Source: Psychroflexus curvus
GTDB taxonomy: Bacteria; Bacteroidota; Bacteroidia; Flavobacteriales; Flavobacteriaceae
Length of the DNA: 64,000 nucleotides
NCBI RefSeq assembly: GCF_020164585.1
Contig: NZ_JAIQZF010000001.1
Location: 186,001 to 250,000 of the forward strand
Direction: 5' to 3'
Under the pieces are notes generated by a model. It made no database searches. It was not told where the DNA came from and saw only the letters and a list, made by a program, of their open reading frames with translations. A program made the translations under genes and the position numbers. Positions 17,886-26,617 of this stretch are shown piece after piece (position 1 is the first letter of the stretch; each line of letters starts with the position of its first letter).

Positions 17886-17901
17886 TAAATGAAAATAAAA
17901 A

Positions 17902-17929
17902 AAGGACCTGAGTTTTAAGTCAGATCCTT
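17902..17929 (-). terminator. Intrinsic terminator of the OmpA-like gene
   Basis: AAGGACCTGA and TCAGATCCTT pair with one mismatch around an 8-nt loop. On the minus strand the stem is followed by a T-run (complement of AAAATAAAAAAA), about 40 nt past the stop codon. Confidence 0.8.
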
Positions 17930-17967
17930 CTTTTAATAGGCTTAATCTATAGACATTTAATCGAGCT

Positions 17968-19923
17968 TTATTTCTCCAGAACAAGATCAATGATGACTGT
18001 TCGGTTGTAAGCACGTTGCTCGGGAAGTTTATTTCCGAAATGAGCTTTGCTTGTGTCCTCACCATAGGCCTGTACTTCAAACTGAACGTCTTTTCTGTTC
18101 GAATTTGCAAGTGCTTTTTCTAAGATGGTTTTCACGTTGTTAGCACGGTCCAAAGACAATCGTTTGTTATTTGCCGCATCACCAATTAAATCGGTATGTC
18201 CGTGGATAAACACTTTACTGTGTTCAGGAATTTTTGGTGCAACAATATCGGTGAGGTATTTTTCGTACATCCTAACAGCTGTTGCATCATCAAATTCATA
18301 CAGAATGCTAAATCTCATAACCTCATCAGCCTGAGCCGGACCCCAAAGCACAACGTTTGTAGTGGATTCTTCGATAACTTCAAGACCATCATCTGTGGTT
18401 CCAATCATTTTGACTTTGAAGTCGCCTTTAGACTGGTTTCCTAAAATGGTTTTTCCAGGAATACTCGCTTCTTCTTCTGTGAAGGGTCCATAATTTTTCA
18501 CCATTCCATTTTCGTCTGTAAGTTCGAGTCTCCAGCTGGAGAACGCCTCTTTGGCACCATCAGCTTTGAAAGTGACGTAGCTGTCTTCAGGAGCTTCCTG
18601 CACTTTAAATAGTACAGGTTTCAACGGCGCAGTAGGCCCGCTTTGGAATTCCATTAGCAAAGCTGGTGAATTACTTTCTATAGTAACTCTTCTTTCTTCT
18701 GCACGGATAAGATCCAAATTCTGCGTTCTTCCTTTTCTTTCTGAACTCACTTTAGGATCGATTCTGCCTTCAGTTGCGATTCGAGATGAATCTATTGAAA
18801 AGACCTCTACCAGATACGTTTTAACCGATTGAGCCATTGCTTCCGCATCTTCAGTTCCCTTTTCTGAGGACCCTACAAGAGTGATGTTATCGCCTGGATT
18901 TTTGACCATACGATCACCAAGAATGTTCACTATGTTGTAATAGACGGTCATTCCACGTTTAGCACGGCCGGAAAGGTCTGTAGGTGTGTTCATTTTCACC
19001 TGACTTTCCTCGAAGTCTTTTACGTCTTCTTTTCTCAATGTCACATATTTATTTGGAATCTCGGTAGAACCCTGATCCATATAGATGTAGTTTCTTAAAG
19101 GAAAAGTTTCAGAAACCGTACGTTCTGCCGGAAGATTAAGAGGAGATTCGACTGTAAATCCTACGCTTGGGATTACAACTTCGACTTCTTCAATCATCTT
19201 TTTACGACCCATGCCAAACTTAAGTGCTGCACCAGCTCTAAGCGTTGTGATGTTCCAGTTTTCTGTTGCACGTGGGTTTTGTCCGAAATAAGGGTGAAAA
19301 GCTACAAATGGAGAAAGTACAAATTGTGTCTTCTGCGTATTAGAAGACAAAGGAATATCAAATCCCGCTCCTACCTGCATTGAGGTGATAGTGCTTTCCA
19401 CATCTCCAAACTCTTCTGTTATTGCCGGACCAGCCACCTGTGCCGGAAAATTAGGATTGGTACCTTTTTCGTAGGTAAATGATTTATCTACATTGAAAGC
19501 CAGTCTGGGCCCCCCATAAATATAAAATCCATTCTTAAAGGGAGCAATTCTCACACTTGGTTCTACTGTGATGTAGCTATGATCTGTTGTTAAGTCCATT
19601 GGACAGTTACATGGTGAAATCACCTGGTCCCAGTCGCCCTGGCGATTGTCGTATCCAGACTGTAGCATAATTCCCCAAACCGAATTTGTGAAATGATATT
19701 CTACCAGTGGAGCGGCATAAAGACCAACTCCATCACCATCTTTAAAAGCCGTTGGAACGGTTAAACCTGCATTTAGTTTTTGCGTGGTTCCTCTGTAGAA
19801 ATTGAAGTTAGCACCTGCGGCTACTCCAAAATACCAGTTGGGTTTCTCGTATTCAGCCTCCTGGGCTGTAGTCTGCATTTGAAAACTAAATGCAACTATG
19901 ATAAGTAAAAGTATTTTTTTCAT
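17968..19923 (-). CDS. OmpA-family outer membrane protein (barrel plus peptidoglycan-binding domain)
   Basis: A 651-residue protein. Signal peptide (MKKILLLIIVAFSFQMQTTAQ); beta-barrel from about 25 to 240 with WYFGVAAGANFNFY and alternating aromatic strands; a long middle region; C-terminal OmpA domain (about 540-651) with VFIHGHTDLIGDAANNKRLS and LSLDRANNV, the peptidoglycan-binding signature ending in NRTVIIDL. A second, partly OmpA-like region (about 345-400: DNITLVGSSEKGTEDAEA, with KGRTQNLDLIRAEERR) precedes it. It anchors the outer membrane to the wall. Followed by a good terminator and preceded by another envelope gene on the same strand, but with its own leader. Confidence 0.88.
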   Translation of the reverse strand: MKKILLLIIVAFSFQMQTTAQEAEYEKPNWYFGVAAGANFNFYRGTTQKLNAGLTVPTAFKDGDGVGLYAAPLVEYHFTNSVWGIMLQSGYDNRQGDWDQVISPCNCPMDLTTDHSYITVEPSVRIAPFKNGFYIYGGPRLAFNVDKSFTYEKGTNPNFPAQVAGPAITEEFGDVESTITSMQVGAGFDIPLSSNTQKTQFVLSPFVAFHPYFGQNPRATENWNITTLRAGAALKFGMGRKKMIEEVEVVIPSVGFTVESPLNLPAERTVSETFPLRNYIYMDQGSTEIPNKYVTLRKEDVKDFEESQVKMNTPTDLSGRAKRGMTVYYNIVNILGDRMVKNPGDNITLVGSSEKGTEDAEAMAQSVKTYLVEVFSIDSSRIATEGRIDPKVSSERKGRTQNLDLIRAEERRVTIESNSPALLMEFQSGPTAPLKPVLFKVQEAPEDSYVTFKADGAKEAFSSWRLELTDENGMVKNYGPFTEEEASIPGKTILGNQSKGDFKVKMIGTTDDGLEVIEESTTNVVLWGPAQADEVMRFSILYEFDDATAVRMYEKYLTDIVAPKIPEHSKVFIHGHTDLIGDAANNKRLSLDRANNVKTILEKALANSNRKDVQFEVQAYGEDTSKAHFGNKLPEQRAYNRTVIIDLVLEK

Positions 19924-19949
19924 AAGTATAATGAATTGAATTTTTATAA

Positions 19950-19973
19950 ATCCCCCGCCAACTGGAGGGGGAT
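19950..19973 (-). terminator. Hairpin between ice-binding and OmpA-like genes
   Basis: ATCCCCC and GGGGGAT pair around a 10-nt loop, just downstream of the ice-binding protein stop codon on the minus strand, followed by a short T-run. A probable terminator or processing site. Confidence 0.6.
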
Positions 19974-19983
19974 AATGATTTAT

Positions 19984-21741
19984 TTAATTAGAAGGCTTAA
20001 CAATTGCATTCCCGTCTAAAGTCACTGCTGATTGTGCTAACAATCTTCCTACAACTGATGAGCGTGTATTTACAGAGATCAAGGTTTGAGATAAAATATT
20101 TCCGCTAAAGTTAACGTCTGTTCCAAGCATGGCACCTGCACCTGCTACCACCCAGTAAATGTTATCGGCTTTTGCGCCATTTATCAGAATGATTTCTGTG
20201 TTGTCTGCAATAGTAAGGTCTCCTGCGATTTGGAAAACAAATTCAGCACAATCTACTCCGCCACCATCTAAGGTTACGCTATTGGTTACTGAAAGTCCTG
20301 ATGACCATTTATAGACACCTGATGATAAGGTCTGGCCATTGATATTCCCAGCCAGAAGCTCAGTTTGATCTGGTGCCATACCATTCGCGGTAGTAAATGC
20401 CGTTTCCATATTGCTTACAGCTGTGGATAAATTGGCTGGTGTTGGAGAGGTATAATCTGAGGCATAAACTTTTCCAGTCACTAAGCTTGACGTTGAATAC
20501 GTTCCACTGGAATCAAGGATTAAACCAAATCCTGTGATGGCTGTTGAGCTGTTAGGACTTATTCCCATATCTCCAATCACTGAAGTGGTACCTGTAGTTG
20601 AAATTCCGGATTTAGCCAATATGGCATAATCACCAGCCAAGCCTAAATCTACAGCAGGGTTTGGACAAATCTGACCTGTATTTTCCTGAATAAAATTAGC
20701 CGTGATCACTTTATCTGCGTCCATTGTGATCGTTAGTGGGTTGTTATTTCCAGTAGCATCGCCACTCCATGATGCAAATTCATAGCCGGTATCTGCGTTA
20801 GGTGTAAGAATTACATCTGTACCTTCATTGTAAGTCGTTTGGTTTGGACTTATGTTAACCGTACCGTTTTCTGCATTTACTGATAATGTAAACGTATTAA
20901 CGGGTATCAATGTAAAGTTTGCTGTTACACTTTTATTAGAATCCATAACAAGTGTTAGTGGGTTATCTGTACCCGTAGCATCACCACTCCACGATGAGAA
21001 TTCATATCCTGTGTCCGGATTAGCGGTAAGAATGACTTCCGAATTGTGGCTGTAGGTTGGTTGGTCAGGGTTTTTACTTAAGGTTCCATTTACAGCAGTC
21101 GTTGTTAATGTATAGGTTGCAACTTCAAAGTTGGCTACTAAAGCCATGTTCCCAACCACTTCAAATTCATGGCTGGCAGTAGTTGAAACTTCAGCATCAT
21201 CAATGGTCCAGTTTGTGAATTCAAACCCTGCATTAGGGCTTGCTTCAACGGTAACTAAAGAACCGTTATTGAATAAACCTGCTCCCGTAACAGTTCCGCT
21301 ATCATTTGTCGAGACTGATAAGGTAACTTCGGGGATGGTTGTGAAACTCCATACGTAGTCTTCCTGCAATGCATTACCAAAAGGATCTTTTACTCCCGTC
21401 GTAACGGTGCCTGTGTAGGTTGTAAAAGGTAAAAGGTCTGCAGAAGGAGTAAAAAAAGCGGTTATTCCTGAATAGCTTAGGGTTCCAGCTAGCTCAGATG
21501 CGCCACTTACACTGTAAGTTTCGGAATTTATAGTTTCCGCATTCAATTCTTCGTTGAAAATGGCGGAAATCACCTGATCAAGCGGTACATCGACGGCCTC
21601 ATCTACGGGGATGGTAGATACTACTATCGGGCACACGCCCACGATTTCGTCTGCATCATCTTCAGCGCAGCCCGTGGTCATAAGTGTCATAGCAAACGCA
21701 ATGGCGAATGCGGGGATTAAATTTAATTTCTTGAAAAACAT
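19984..21741 (-). CDS. Lipoprotein with Ig-like domain, three InlB-type repeats and a DUF3494 ice-binding domain
   Basis: 585 residues. Signal with lipobox (MTLMTTGC, Cys about 25), so predicted lipid-anchored. Domains in order: bacterial Ig-like (Big_5-type, about 35-140, STIPVDEAVDVPLDQVISA...); three divergent InlB B-repeat-like modules (about 142-210, 210-280 and 282-352), two of which share GYEFxSWSGDATG; then a DUF3494 ice-binding domain (about 360-585) starting VDLGLAGDYAILAKSGIST and containing SVIGDMGISPNS, AEFVFQIAGDLTIA and QTLISVNTRSSVVGRLLAQ. The DUF3494 beta-solenoid binds ice crystals and inhibits recrystallisation. The N-terminal modules probably act as a stalk presenting it at the cell surface. 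This supports a cold marine or sea-ice lifestyle. Confidence 0.9.
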   Translation of the reverse strand: MFFKKLNLIPAFAIAFAMTLMTTGCAEDDADEIVGVCPIVVSTIPVDEAVDVPLDQVISAIFNEELNAETINSETYSVSGASELAGTLSYSGITAFFTPSADLLPFTTYTGTVTTGVKDPFGNALQEDYVWSFTTIPEVTLSVSTNDSGTVTGAGLFNNGSLVTVEASPNAGFEFTNWTIDDAEVSTTASHEFEVVGNMALVANFEVATYTLTTTAVNGTLSKNPDQPTYSHNSEVILTANPDTGYEFSSWSGDATGTDNPLTLVMDSNKSVTANFTLIPVNTFTLSVNAENGTVNISPNQTTYNEGTDVILTPNADTGYEFASWSGDATGNNNPLTITMDADKVITANFIQENTGQICPNPAVDLGLAGDYAILAKSGISTTGTTSVIGDMGISPNSSTAITGFGLILDSSGTYSTSSLVTGKVYASDYTSPTPANLSTAVSNMETAFTTANGMAPDQTELLAGNINGQTLSSGVYKWSSGLSVTNSVTLDGGGVDCAEFVFQIAGDLTIADNTEIILINGAKADNIYWVVAGAGAMLGTDVNFSGNILSQTLISVNTRSSVVGRLLAQSAVTLDGNAIVKPSN

Positions 21742-22122
21742 ATTCTATCAATTTGGTTGTTACTGGCCTATAGCCAACGTGAAATAATTTTCACGGTACC
21801 AATTTAAGAGTGAATACATCTTTAAATGTTATACAAATCACACATTCAAAAAACAGTAAGGGAAAGCCCTATGTCACAGTATAATTGGGTTTAAGCATCT
21901 TAGTTGCACTTTTTTTTGAAGTATAAGATTGATGAAAGATGAAAACTTATCTAAAACTTATGCAAATTTTAAATAGTTTGGTTTGAAAATGTTAAAATTT
22001 TTAAACAAAAAAACTGAATAAGGATATTCGAACACTATGGAAAGAATTAGAGTTTACTTAAAAAACAATATAATGAATATGAAAATTATCGATTCATATA
22101 AAAGTCAGGGGGTTTTTGATCA
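21742..22122. other. Intergenic stretch, nothing identified
   Basis: 380 bp of AT-rich sequence between the ice-binding gene start and the end of the AraC-type gene. It should contain the promoter of the ice-binding gene, but I see no convincing TAnnTTTG/TTTG pair, RNA or ORF. Confidence 0.5.
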
Positions 22123-22683
22123 TTAACCTATTCCTAACATGTTAATCTTTTGGTTCAATATCTGTTTGTAGCTGGATGGACAATGTCCTGTAGTTTTTTT
22201 AAACTGGGAAGAAAGGTGGGCTACACTACTGTAATGTAACAGGTAAGAGATTTCAGTTAAACTGATATCACTGGTTAAAAAATAGAATTTAACCCGTTCA
22301 ATTTTGCAGTGAATAATGTACTGTTGAATAGAAATACCGTTGACTTCAGAAAAAATATTGGCTAAGTAAGTATAATCATGAGACAACTTCATACTTATAT
22401 AAGAGGAACAGTTCAAGACCTGATACTTGTCAGCATTTTTAAGCATTTCTTTGATGGTAGCCTTAACTTGATCGACCAGCTTTATTTTATTCGAACTATG
22501 TACTTTTAAGCCTAAAGGCGACAACCTGTTTTTAAGGTCATTGTGGCTTTTTTGAATCAAATTTTTAGAAGGCTCAGCAATTTTATTATTTATATATTCA
22601 AAAGGTTTTTTAAGATTTTTCAGCTCTACTTCCACCTGTTTTTTTTCAACTAATCTATCAATGTCATTTACAAGTAATTTTAT
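22123..22683 (-). CDS. AraC-family transcriptional regulator (C-terminal HTH), possible ATA start
   Basis: The recognisable part is the AraC/XylS double HTH at the C-terminus: YISMKLSHDYTYLANIF, then ISYLLHYSSVAHLSSQFKK, then TGHCPSSYKQ. The upstream helical region lacks a ligand-binding barrel. A GTG start at 22635 gives 170 residues. The frame stays open and protein-like further up (KLLVNDIDRLVEKKQV) to an ATA codon at 22683, where I would expect an ATG AAA start; no ATG/GTG/TTG exists there. Either the gene uses ATA, it starts at the GTG, or its original start codon mutated. Regulon unknown. Confidence 0.75.
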   Translation of the reverse strand: MKLLVNDIDRLVEKKQVEVELKNLKKPFEYINNKIAEPSKNLIQKSHNDLKNRLSPLGLKVHSSNKIKLVDQVKATIKEMLKNADKYQVLNCSSYISMKLSHDYTYLANIFSEVNGISIQQYIIHCKIERVKFYFLTSDISLTEISYLLHYSSVAHLSSQFKKTTGHCPSSYKQILNQKINMLGIG

Positions 22684-23334
22684 GGTGTTTTTTATTTAAC
22701 CCATTATACCATAACTCACGGCAACCCAATCGTATTTTGATTTAAAAAGATTCAACAATGACCGATAAGACTATCATTGTTTGTATAAGTTAACTTATAT
22801 ATTTAGTTTTCTTTTCTTAAATTTTAACAATTGTTTTATTATTGTGATAGTATTACAATAAAGGGTATTAATGGAGACTGAAGAGTGTTAAACTTTTTAA
22901 GAGAGTAAGCTGAATTGTTTTATGCTTAGAATTTTCACTGATTCTGTTATCAATAAACTCTGATGTTGATGTCCTGCTAAATTTGCAAGGGTTATCCTTA
23001 TCGGTATGGTATATGCCTTTGAGCTTTGACTTAATCGTCATACGTCTGTTTAATTCAGTACGTATTGAATTTTTATCAGGTCTGATTTAACCAATGTTCT
23101 CAAATGTGATGGATTTGCTTTACAGGAGGTGTGGTTTTCATACCGATACCGATGACATTTTTTATCTCTTAATTATTCAATACGTATAAACACTTTTAGT
23201 TAATCATCAGACTAAGCTGGAGGTTTAAGCTATGACGCGTCATGAAGAAATGTAGTGCAGAGCATAAAGCAGGGTTGAGGCAAAATCAAAAGAAATAGTT
23301 ATAAAAAATCAGGAGGCAGACTTTTACTTGATGG
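22684..23334. other. Long intergenic region with one dispersed repeat
   Basis: 650 bp without a supportable gene. It contains words such as CAGTACGTATTGAAT (about 23058) and a related inverted CAATACGTATAA (about 23176), plus copy 2 of a dispersed repeat (about 23226-23290). Possibly degraded DNA; no RNA gene recognised. Confidence 0.5.
23226..23290 (+). repeat. Dispersed degenerate repeat, copy 2
   Basis: Shares GTTTAAGCTATG and a following GAAGAAATGTAG-like block with the sequence at 17816-17885, in the same orientation. Between them it carries GACGCGTCATG where copy 1 has GCTTCTCCTG. Confidence 0.5.
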
Positions 23335-24273
23335 TCAATCTATAGCCATGAGGATTGAAATGGGCAAATGATCGGATCCTACGGATTGGCCTGTCGTTCG
23401 GTTCAGTACTCTTATATTTTTTGAAACTAGGCAATGGTCCAGAGTGGTTTGTATGGCTTTATATCCCGCCGGCCAGGTGGGAAGAAGTCCAAAACCCATT
23501 CGGCTATCTGTCATCTCGTTTTGTAGTAAAGTCCTGAAATGATTTGAAAAGGAAGAGGTGTTGAAATCGCCAGCGATGATAAGATGCTTCGCGAATTCTG
23601 AGGTTCTGCTTAGGATGTTGGTGAGCTGCTGATTCCTGTGTTCAAAAGCAGCCTGATGGATAGGAGGGACGGGGTGAGTGGCAATAAGGGTATATGCGGT
23701 ATTTTGAATACTGATATGACCAATGAGGGATGGTTTGTTGTTAAGATTAAAATAATCGACAGTGCTTTCCATCTCGAACTTACTCAATAAAGCTATGCCG
23801 AAATTATCGGTTCTGGTGACCAATTTTCGGTGAGGATACCTGCTGATGAAAGCCTCTAATTCGTTTTCCCATTCCGGGGTGAATTCCAATAGGATGAGAA
23901 TATCTGGGTTTTCCCTGTTGATATAGTCCTTAACCAAATCGGTTCTGGGATTGGTGGACAATAAATTAAGGCTTGTTAGCTTAAAAGTCTCGCTATGTTT
24001 TGGGAGTTCAGGTTGAGAACTGAAGTAGTAAGGGGCTATGTAAAAGCTATTCCAACCTATTGAGATGACCAGCAGGAGGTAGGCTGATTTTTTATGGGCG
24101 AGAACAAATCTAGTGGCGACAAGAAGCAAAGTGGCTATAAAAATGTATTGCAGCTTGAAGTGGGCGAACAGGTCGATAAGCCAGTAGTCTGGAAAGCTAT
24201 TTGGCAAGACAGATGCGGCAGTTACAACAGCTATTGCCATCCAAAGCAAAATTTTAAAAAATGGGTTTTTCAT
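23335..24273 (-). CDS. Endonuclease/exonuclease/phosphatase family membrane protein
   Basis: About 312 residues from the ATG at 24273 (MKNPFFKILLWM), chosen because a membrane segment starts there; the frame extends further upstream but into the topoisomerase gene. Two to three N-terminal membrane helices (about 5-25, 38-58 and 65-85) are followed by an EEP catalytic domain: SLNLLSTN (Asn), ILLEFTPEW (metal-binding Glu), ATHPVPP (His), IIAGDFNTSS (Asp/Asn) and VGSDHLPI (Asp-His). The fold cleaves phosphodiester or phosphate esters in nucleic acids, phosphoinositides or lipids; membrane anchoring hints at a periplasmic or lipid substrate. It follows the topoisomerase gene on the same strand. 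Confidence 0.85.
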   Translation of the reverse strand: MKNPFFKILLWMAIAVVTAASVLPNSFPDYWLIDLFAHFKLQYIFIATLLLVATRFVLAHKKSAYLLLVISIGWNSFYIAPYYFSSQPELPKHSETFKLTSLNLLSTNPRTDLVKDYINRENPDILILLEFTPEWENELEAFISRYPHRKLVTRTDNFGIALLSKFEMESTVDYFNLNNKPSLIGHISIQNTAYTLIATHPVPPIHQAAFEHRNQQLTNILSRTSEFAKHLIIAGDFNTSSFSNHFRTLLQNEMTDSRMGFGLLPTWPAGYKAIQTTLDHCLVSKNIRVLNRTTGQSVGSDHLPISILMAID

Positions 24274-24331
24274 TGCATTGATTTTCAGGACTGAATGCGC
24301 TTTGATTAATTTAATAAAGTTTACTGTTAGT

Positions 24332-25321
24332 TTAGTCTTGTTCGAGTTCATTTTTAAGCAAATACAATACACCAATTTCTTCTCTGGAGAGGCTTTGATT
24401 GGAATGCAGTAATTTATCGATTTCACTTTTGAAATAATTCAGGGTTTTACCCTGGGTGTATTCATCGATCACTCTGGGATCTATATACGCACTTCTCGCT
24501 ACAGCAGGCGTGTTTCCCAATTTTTCTGATACGCGGATAACGGCTTTGCGAATATTTTCATCCAGTAATTTTTGATCTTCCTCATCTACGGCTCCAAGCT
24601 CATTTAAGGCAATGGCGGCAATCATTGTACCCGACCAGGTTCTAAAGTCTTTGGCAGAAAAATCTTCACCCATATGTTCCCGGATATACGCATTGAGGTC
24701 TTCACTTTTGACATCGATTTTATGCCCCTCATTATCGTAGTATTTGAAAATTTCATAGCCAGGGATATCTTCCAGATCCTGAACAATAGCCGCCAGTTTT
24801 TTATCAACTACACTTTTTTCCTGCTCCTGACCGGATTTACCGGTGTAGGAGAAAATCAGTTCGTCACCCTCAATACGTAAGTGTTTACTGCGCAGGGTAG
24901 TGAGGCCATAGCTGTTGTTTTCTGAAGCGTAAGCATCACTGCCAGGGCGAAAAAAAGCAGACTCAAGGAGTCTTACCATCGTAGCCAGGACTTTGTTTCG
25001 TGTATGTTTTCTTTTTCGAAGGTGTTGCCCTGTCACCCGCCGCATGTGTTCCAGCTGATCTGCAAAGGCGATAATCCGGTCAAATTTCTTGGCTTCTTTG
25101 CGTGCTTTATATTCAGGATGATAGATGTATTGCTTGCGGCCCTTGGCATCGCGACCCGTCGCCAGTAAGTCTGCGTTTTTATCGGTCGAAATTTCCACAT
25201 CCGTCCAGTCCGGGGGAATGACCAGAGACTCAAACCAGTCTCGGAGGCTCTTCTTCTTTATTGTGTTTCCCTTTGGATCCTGGTAGGTGAATCCCCTTCC
25301 TTTTTTATATCTGTAGTACAT
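24332..25321 (-). CDS. DNA topoisomerase IB (eukaryote/poxvirus-like)
   Basis: A 329-residue type IB topoisomerase. The N-terminal domain shows KKKSLRDWFESLVIPPDWTDV and RDAKGRKQYIYHPEY; the catalytic domain has the Arg in YGLTTLRSKHL, Lys in the FSYTGKSG hairpin, FRTWSGTMIAA (Arg) and the active-site Tyr in ARSAYIDPRV (about residue 286). It relaxes supercoils through a 3'-phosphotyrosine intermediate. Bacterial homologues are scattered and commonly found in Bacteroidota. Its stop lies about 60 nt before the likely start of the EEP-family gene. Confidence 0.92.
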   Translation of the reverse strand: MYYRYKKGRGFTYQDPKGNTIKKKSLRDWFESLVIPPDWTDVEISTDKNADLLATGRDAKGRKQYIYHPEYKARKEAKKFDRIIAFADQLEHMRRVTGQHLRKRKHTRNKVLATMVRLLESAFFRPGSDAYASENNSYGLTTLRSKHLRIEGDELIFSYTGKSGQEQEKSVVDKKLAAIVQDLEDIPGYEIFKYYDNEGHKIDVKSEDLNAYIREHMGEDFSAKDFRTWSGTMIAAIALNELGAVDEEDQKLLDENIRKAVIRVSEKLGNTPAVARSAYIDPRVIDEYTQGKTLNYFKSEIDKLLHSNQSLSREEIGVLYLLKNELEQD

Positions 25322-25630
25322 GCTAAGAATGGATGATCAAACTGTATGGGTTTATTAAAATGTTTTAGAGATAAAAGTATGATTTTAATTGACTACTGAA
25401 ATGGATTCTCAGTGAAATGATGAGAGAACAAGACATTAAAGTTTGTGGTTATATAGATTCAATCAGTGCTTAATTTTTTTTAAAAGTTAAAGTTTGCCAA
25501 CCTTAAATCTGCTAAATATTGATAGCTAAATGTTTATAAAAAGGAGAAGTCATTCTTTTAAAACCAGCTTTGATTTCACGTCTGAGACTTGCTAAAAAGT
25601 ATATTTTTGGGCTTTTTAAAAAACAAAGTT
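25322..25630. other. Intergenic region between divergent genes
   Basis: About 310 bp between the topoisomerase start and the DUF4494 gene start. It should hold both promoters, but I see no convincing consensus pair and no RNA gene. Confidence 0.5.
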
Positions 25631-26089
25631 ATGAGCGAAATTTGGTTTGAATGCAAGGTGAAATACAGAAAAACACAGGACACCGGGGAACAAAAAATAA
25701 CGACGGAGACTTATTTACTGGATGCCGTGTCTTATACCGAAGCTGAATCGAGAATCAGCGAAGAGATGAAGGCTTACACGAGTGAGGAATTCAGAATTAT
25801 GAATATAAAACTGGCGAACTTTTCAGAAGTACATCCCTTTGAAAATTCGGATCGCTGGTTCAAGTCCAAGGTATCATTAATAGCTATGGATGAAGAAAGT
25901 GGCAAGGAGAAAAAGACCAATATTTATCTGCTGGTTCAGGCCAATGATGTTAAGGAAGCTTTTGAAAATACAACTCAGGCTATGGAAGAAACCATGGGAG
26001 ATTACAGCATTCCTTCGATTACCGAATCGCCTATTTTGGATGTGTTTCCTTATTTTAGTGGTGAAGAGGAGGGAGATAGTAGGGAGTAG
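25631..26089 (+). CDS. DUF4494-family protein
   Basis: About 152 residues from the ATG at 25631 (MSEIWFECKVKYRKT); an earlier TTG-type start at 25589 would add 14 unlikely residues. The body alternates strands typical of DUF4494 (TTETYLLDAVSYTEAESRI, then WFKSKVSLIAMDEESGKEKKT and IYLLVQANDVKEAFEN). Cytosolic, no membrane segment, function unknown; Bacteroidota-specific as far as I recall. The last codons (EEGDSRE) run into the long tandem repeat that follows, so the native C-terminus may have been altered by repeat expansion. Confidence 0.75.
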   Translation: MSEIWFECKVKYRKTQDTGEQKITTETYLLDAVSYTEAESRISEEMKAYTSEEFRIMNIKLANFSEVHPFENSDRWFKSKVSLIAMDEESGKEKKTNIYLLVQANDVKEAFENTTQAMEETMGDYSIPSITESPILDVFPYFSGEEEGDSRE

Positions 26090-26600
26090 GTAGAAGGTAG
26101 TAGGTAGTAGGGAGTAGGGAGTAGGTAGATAGGAGGTAGATAGGAGAAAAGAACATAGAAAAAAGAAAAAAGAGACACGAATCAGGAAACAAGACCCGAG
26201 AGCAACGAATAAGAATCAGGAGTTAATAAAATTTATTAGTTTGGTAGGTTTTGAGTTTTTGAGTAGTTGAGGGAGTATGAAGATAGGAGGTAGTAGGTAG
26301 TAGGGAGAAAAGAAAAAAGAGAAAAGAAACACGAAACACGAGACACGACCCGAGAGCAACGAATAAGAGTCAGGAGTTAAAAATTTATAGTAGGGTAGTG
26401 TTTGAGTTATTGAGTAGTTGAGGGAGTAGGGGGTGTAGGTAAAAGGGAGAAAAGAAGATAGAAAAAAGAGAAAAGAAACACGAATCAGGAAACAAGACCC
26501 ACGAGCAACGAGCAACCAACAACAAGCAACGAATAAGAGTCAGGAGTTAAAAATTTATAGTTGGGTAGTTTTTGAGTTAATGAGGGGTTGAAATAAATCA
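26090..26600. repeat. Long-period degenerate tandem repeat (about 155-170 bp units)
   Basis: Three successive copies of a composite unit: short words GTAGTAGGGA, then AGAAAAGAAACACGA, then AGCAACGAATAAGAGTCAGG, then TTTGAGTTATTGAGTAGTTG. The AGCAACGAATAAG block recurs at about 26201, 26355 and 26525. Inside each unit the words themselves stutter. No promoter or real coding region is seen. Confidence 0.85.
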
Positions 26601-26617
26601 GTGTCACAGCTTTCTGA

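Noticed and set aside
26216-26515. A 99-residue frame on the minus strand rich in Phe/Leu/Ser
   Set aside because: It lies entirely inside the word-repeat block; its composition is a translation of the repeat and it has no family resemblance or start signals.
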